Assembly (NCBI GenBank): GCA_902475785.1
Contig: CABSAN010000072.1
Span: forward strand, 1-9,097
DNA length: 9,097 nt
Origin: an uncultured Collinsella sp.
GTDB taxonomy: Bacteria; Actinomycetota; Coriobacteriia; Coriobacteriales; Coriobacteriaceae
Direction of reading: 5' to 3'
The translations under genes were made by a program, and so were the position numbers. Of the stretch, positions 7,252 to 9,097 are shown piece by piece. The notes beneath the pieces were generated by a model. That model was not told the origin of the DNA and did not search any database. It saw only the letters and a program-made list of their open reading frames with translations. The first letter of the stretch is position 1. Every line of letters begins with the position of its first letter.

Positions 7252-8793
7252 CTACTGTGCGGTACTGAGCGAGCGCTTGACTGCATCACGCCAGCCCGCA
7301 AGATTTTGCTCGCGACGCTCGGCGGACATATGGGGAAGGAAGGTCCTAACGATCTGGGCATTTTGCTCCAGCTCTTCCAGGTCTTCCCAATAGCCGACGG
7401 CAAGACCCGCCAAGTACGCGGCACCGATTGCCGTGGTCTCCACCGTCTCGCATTGCAGCACGGGGATATCCAGCAGGTCGGCCTGGAATTGCATGATGAA
7501 CTCGTTGCGTGAGGCGCCGCCATCGACGGACAGGCGCTCAATCGAAAGTCCCACGTCCTGCTCCATGGCGCGCAGCACGTCATAACTCTGGTAGGCCATG
7601 GACTCGCAGGCCGCACGCACAATGGTCGCGCGACTCGAGGCACCGGTCAGGCCGCACACGATACCGCGGGCACGCGGGTCCCACCAGGGAGCGCCCAGGC
7701 CAGCGAAGGCGGGAACGAAGTAGCAGCCCTCGTTGTCGTTGATCGAAGCGGCGAGTTGCGCGGACTCGCTCACACTCGAGATGATGCCCATGTTGTTGCG
7801 CAGCCAGTTCATGGTTGAGCCGGCGGCAAAGATAGAACCCTCGAGCGCATAGCTGATCTTGCCGTCCGCGGCGATACCGATCGTGGAGACCAAACCGTTC
7901 TTGGATTCGACGACCTCGTCGCCGGTGTTCATGAGCATAAAGCAACCCGTGCCATAGGTGTTTTTGGTCTGGCCGGGATGGAAGCAGCAGTGGCCGAACA
8001 GCGACGCCTGCTGATCGCCCGCCACGCCCATGATGGGAGGCATGTTGGTCATGATGTCGCTCGCGACGCGGCCGTAGTCGCCCGAGCTCCAGCGAACCTC
8101 GGGCATCATGGAACGTGGAACGTCAAAGAGCGCCAGCAGGTCGTCGTCCCAATCGAGCGTATGGATATTAAAGAGCGCCGTGCGACTGGCATTGGTGTAG
8201 TCGGTGGCAAAGACCTGACTGCCGGTGAGGTTGTAGATGAGCCAGGTGTCGATGGTGCCGAACATGAGGTCGCCCGCCGCCGCGCTCTCACGCGCACCGT
8301 CGACGTTGTCGAGGATCCACTGCACCTTGGAAGCCGAGAAATACGGATCGAGCGTGAGTCCCGTGCGGGAGCGCACCAGCTCTTCTGCGCCCCGCTCGAC
8401 CAGCTCGTCGATCAGAGGTGCGGTGCGACGGCATTGCCACACGATGGCGTTATAGATGGGTTGGCCGCTTATGCGGTCCCACACCACCGTGGTCTCGCGC
8501 TGGTTGGAGATACCGATGGCGGCGATGCGGTCAGAATGGATGCCGCTCTTAAACTGGACCTCCATCATCACGCCGATCTGGCTGGCAAGCACCTCCATGG
8601 GGTCTTGCTCTATCCAACCGGGACGCGGGAAGCTGGTTTTGACGCTACGACGTGCCTGCGCGACGATGCAGCCGTACTCGTCGACGATGGTCGCAAGTAC
8701 CGAGGTGGTGCCGCAGTCGAGCGCCATGATGTAGGAACCGCCAAAGTTAAACGAGGCATCTTCCATGCCCAGGCTGCCCAGATTCAACGACAT
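7252..8793 (-). CDS. glpK: Glycerol kinase
   Basis: This FGGY-family kinase converts glycerol and ATP to sn-glycerol 3-phosphate, feeding lipid synthesis or glycolysis. The product has 513 residues against 502 in E. coli; the family similarity begins at about residue 20 (GGSYIMALDCGTTS), leaving a short N-terminal extension. The glycerol-site residues are present: Arg99-Glu100 (NQRET), Tyr151 (DPYFSASK), and catalytic Asp260-Gln261 (GVAGDQQ). Other hallmarks are GTIDTWLIYNLTG (179-191) and KNTYGTGCFMLMNTG (277-291). The loop between YGRV and GVAGDQ lacks the GGKGGTR element tied to fructose-1,6-bisphosphate inhibition in E. coli and lacks the His phosphorylated by HPr in enterococci. The start ATG at 8793 has AAAGGT at 8801-8806, directly after the stop of the preceding gene. 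Met10 is an alternative start. Confidence 0.96.
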   Translation of the reverse strand: MSLNLGSLGMEDASFNFGGSYIMALDCGTTSVLATIVDEYGCIVAQARRSVKTSFPRPGWIEQDPMEVLASQIGVMMEVQFKSGIHSDRIAAIGISNQRETTVVWDRISGQPIYNAIVWQCRRTAPLIDELVERGAEELVRSRTGLTLDPYFSASKVQWILDNVDGARESAAAGDLMFGTIDTWLIYNLTGSQVFATDYTNASRTALFNIHTLDWDDDLLALFDVPRSMMPEVRWSSGDYGRVASDIMTNMPPIMGVAGDQQASLFGHCCFHPGQTKNTYGTGCFMLMNTGDEVVESKNGLVSTIGIAADGKISYALEGSIFAAGSTMNWLRNNMGIISSVSESAQLAASINDNEGCYFVPAFAGLGAPWWDPRARGIVCGLTGASSRATIVRAACESMAYQSYDVLRAMEQDVGLSIERLSVDGGASRNEFIMQFQADLLDIPVLQCETVETTAIGAAYLAGLAVGYWEDLEELEQNAQIVRTFLPHMSAERREQNLAGWRDAVKRSLSTAQ

Positions 8794-8806
8794 CGCTTAC
8801 ACCTTT

Positions 8807-9097
8807 CTATTGCATCGGGTCGGACAGGACCCGTTCGATCTCTGATGCGGGAAGTGCGCCTTGGCGCAGGATCTGGAGCCCGCCGTGCTGGAACGACACG
8901 ATGGTCGAGGCGTCGCGACACGGGGTCTCACCGGCGTCGACGGCAACATCGACCCCCTCCAGGATGCGACCCTCGACGGCAGCAAAGCTTGCCGGCGAAG
9001 GCGCGCCGTGCGTGTTGGCGCTCGTGCAGGCAAGGGGACTGCCGCAGGCGCGGATGAGCGCTTGGACCACGGGAGAGGCCGAAGCGCGCAGGGCCAC
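8807..9097 (-). CDS. Threonylcarbamoyl-AMP synthase (YrdC/Sua5 family), C-terminal part only
   Basis: About 96 C-terminal residues of a YrdC-domain protein are visible; the gene enters from the right edge, so the GTG at 9097 is an internal codon and not a start. The family makes L-threonylcarbamoyl-AMP from threonine, bicarbonate and ATP for the t6A37 modification of ANN-decoding tRNAs. Recognised parts are the CTSANTHGAPSP block (the conserved SAN motif), a DAGETPCRDASTIVSF block (the ST-V motif), and the closing LQILRQGAL, which matches the usual LRxG end. The nucleotide-binding N-terminal half is outside. It ends 13 bases before glpK, so the two are probably cotranscribed. With only this part, TsaC and the longer Sua5 form are not fully separable, but the end soon after LRQGAL favours the short, single-domain TsaC type. 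Confidence 0.88.
   Translation of the reverse strand: MALRASASPVVQALIRACGSPLACTSANTHGAPSPASFAAVEGRILEGVDVAVDAGETPCRDASTIVSFQHGGLQILRQGALPASEIERVLSDPMQ

Noticed and set aside
7978..9057. Plus-strand open frame of 359 codons opposite glpK and the YrdC gene
   Set aside because: It runs across two intact minus-strand genes and has no family similarity that I can see.

Overview
The window carries one densely packed, entirely minus-strand stretch of housekeeping genes from a GC-rich bacterium. The protein style, strong Shine-Dalgarno sites, several GTG starts and the layout suggest an actinobacterium, most likely class Coriobacteriia (Collinsella-like). That assignment is an inference from protein and gene-order impression, not from a marker gene or a search.

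Reading in the direction of transcription (right to left): (1) 9097-8807 is the 3' end of a YrdC/Sua5-type threonylcarbamoyl-AMP synthase (tRNA t6A pathway), followed after 13 bases by glpK, glycerol kinase (8793-7252). (2) A 123-base spacer with short inverted repeats leads to upp, uracil phosphoribosyltransferase (7128-6481). (3) A 270-base intergenic region (6480-6211) holds a perfect 13-bp hairpin, probably the upp terminator, and then a good candidate promoter for the next operon. (4) The F1Fo ATP synthase operon follows in canonical order: a small AtpI-like membrane protein, atpB (a), atpE (c), atpF (b), atpH (delta), atpA (alpha), atpG (gamma) and atpD (beta). atpD runs off the left edge after 388 codons; atpC (epsilon) would be expected beyond it.

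The atp genes are tightly coupled: 3-base gap atpI/atpB, 15-base gap atpE/atpF, 11-base overlap atpF/atpH, TAATG overlaps at atpH/atpA and atpG/atpD, and a 5-base gap atpA/atpG. The exception is a 124-base structured spacer in front of atpE, the subunit needed in most copies. Catalytic and ion-path residues are all present: P-loops in alpha and beta, catalytic Glu in beta, arginine finger in alpha, essential Arg in a and carboxylate in c. The enzyme should therefore be functional, and the c-ring looks proton-coupled.

No mobile element, CRISPR array, RNA gene, phage or defence module is visible, and I found no evidence of a new system. What deserves a second look is lineage-specific: a signal-peptide-like leader on subunit b, a 12-residue insertion and a P-loop substitution in alpha, a shortened delta N-domain, the hairpin-rich leader of atpE, palindromes around the atp promoter, and a glycerol kinase without the usual regulatory loops.
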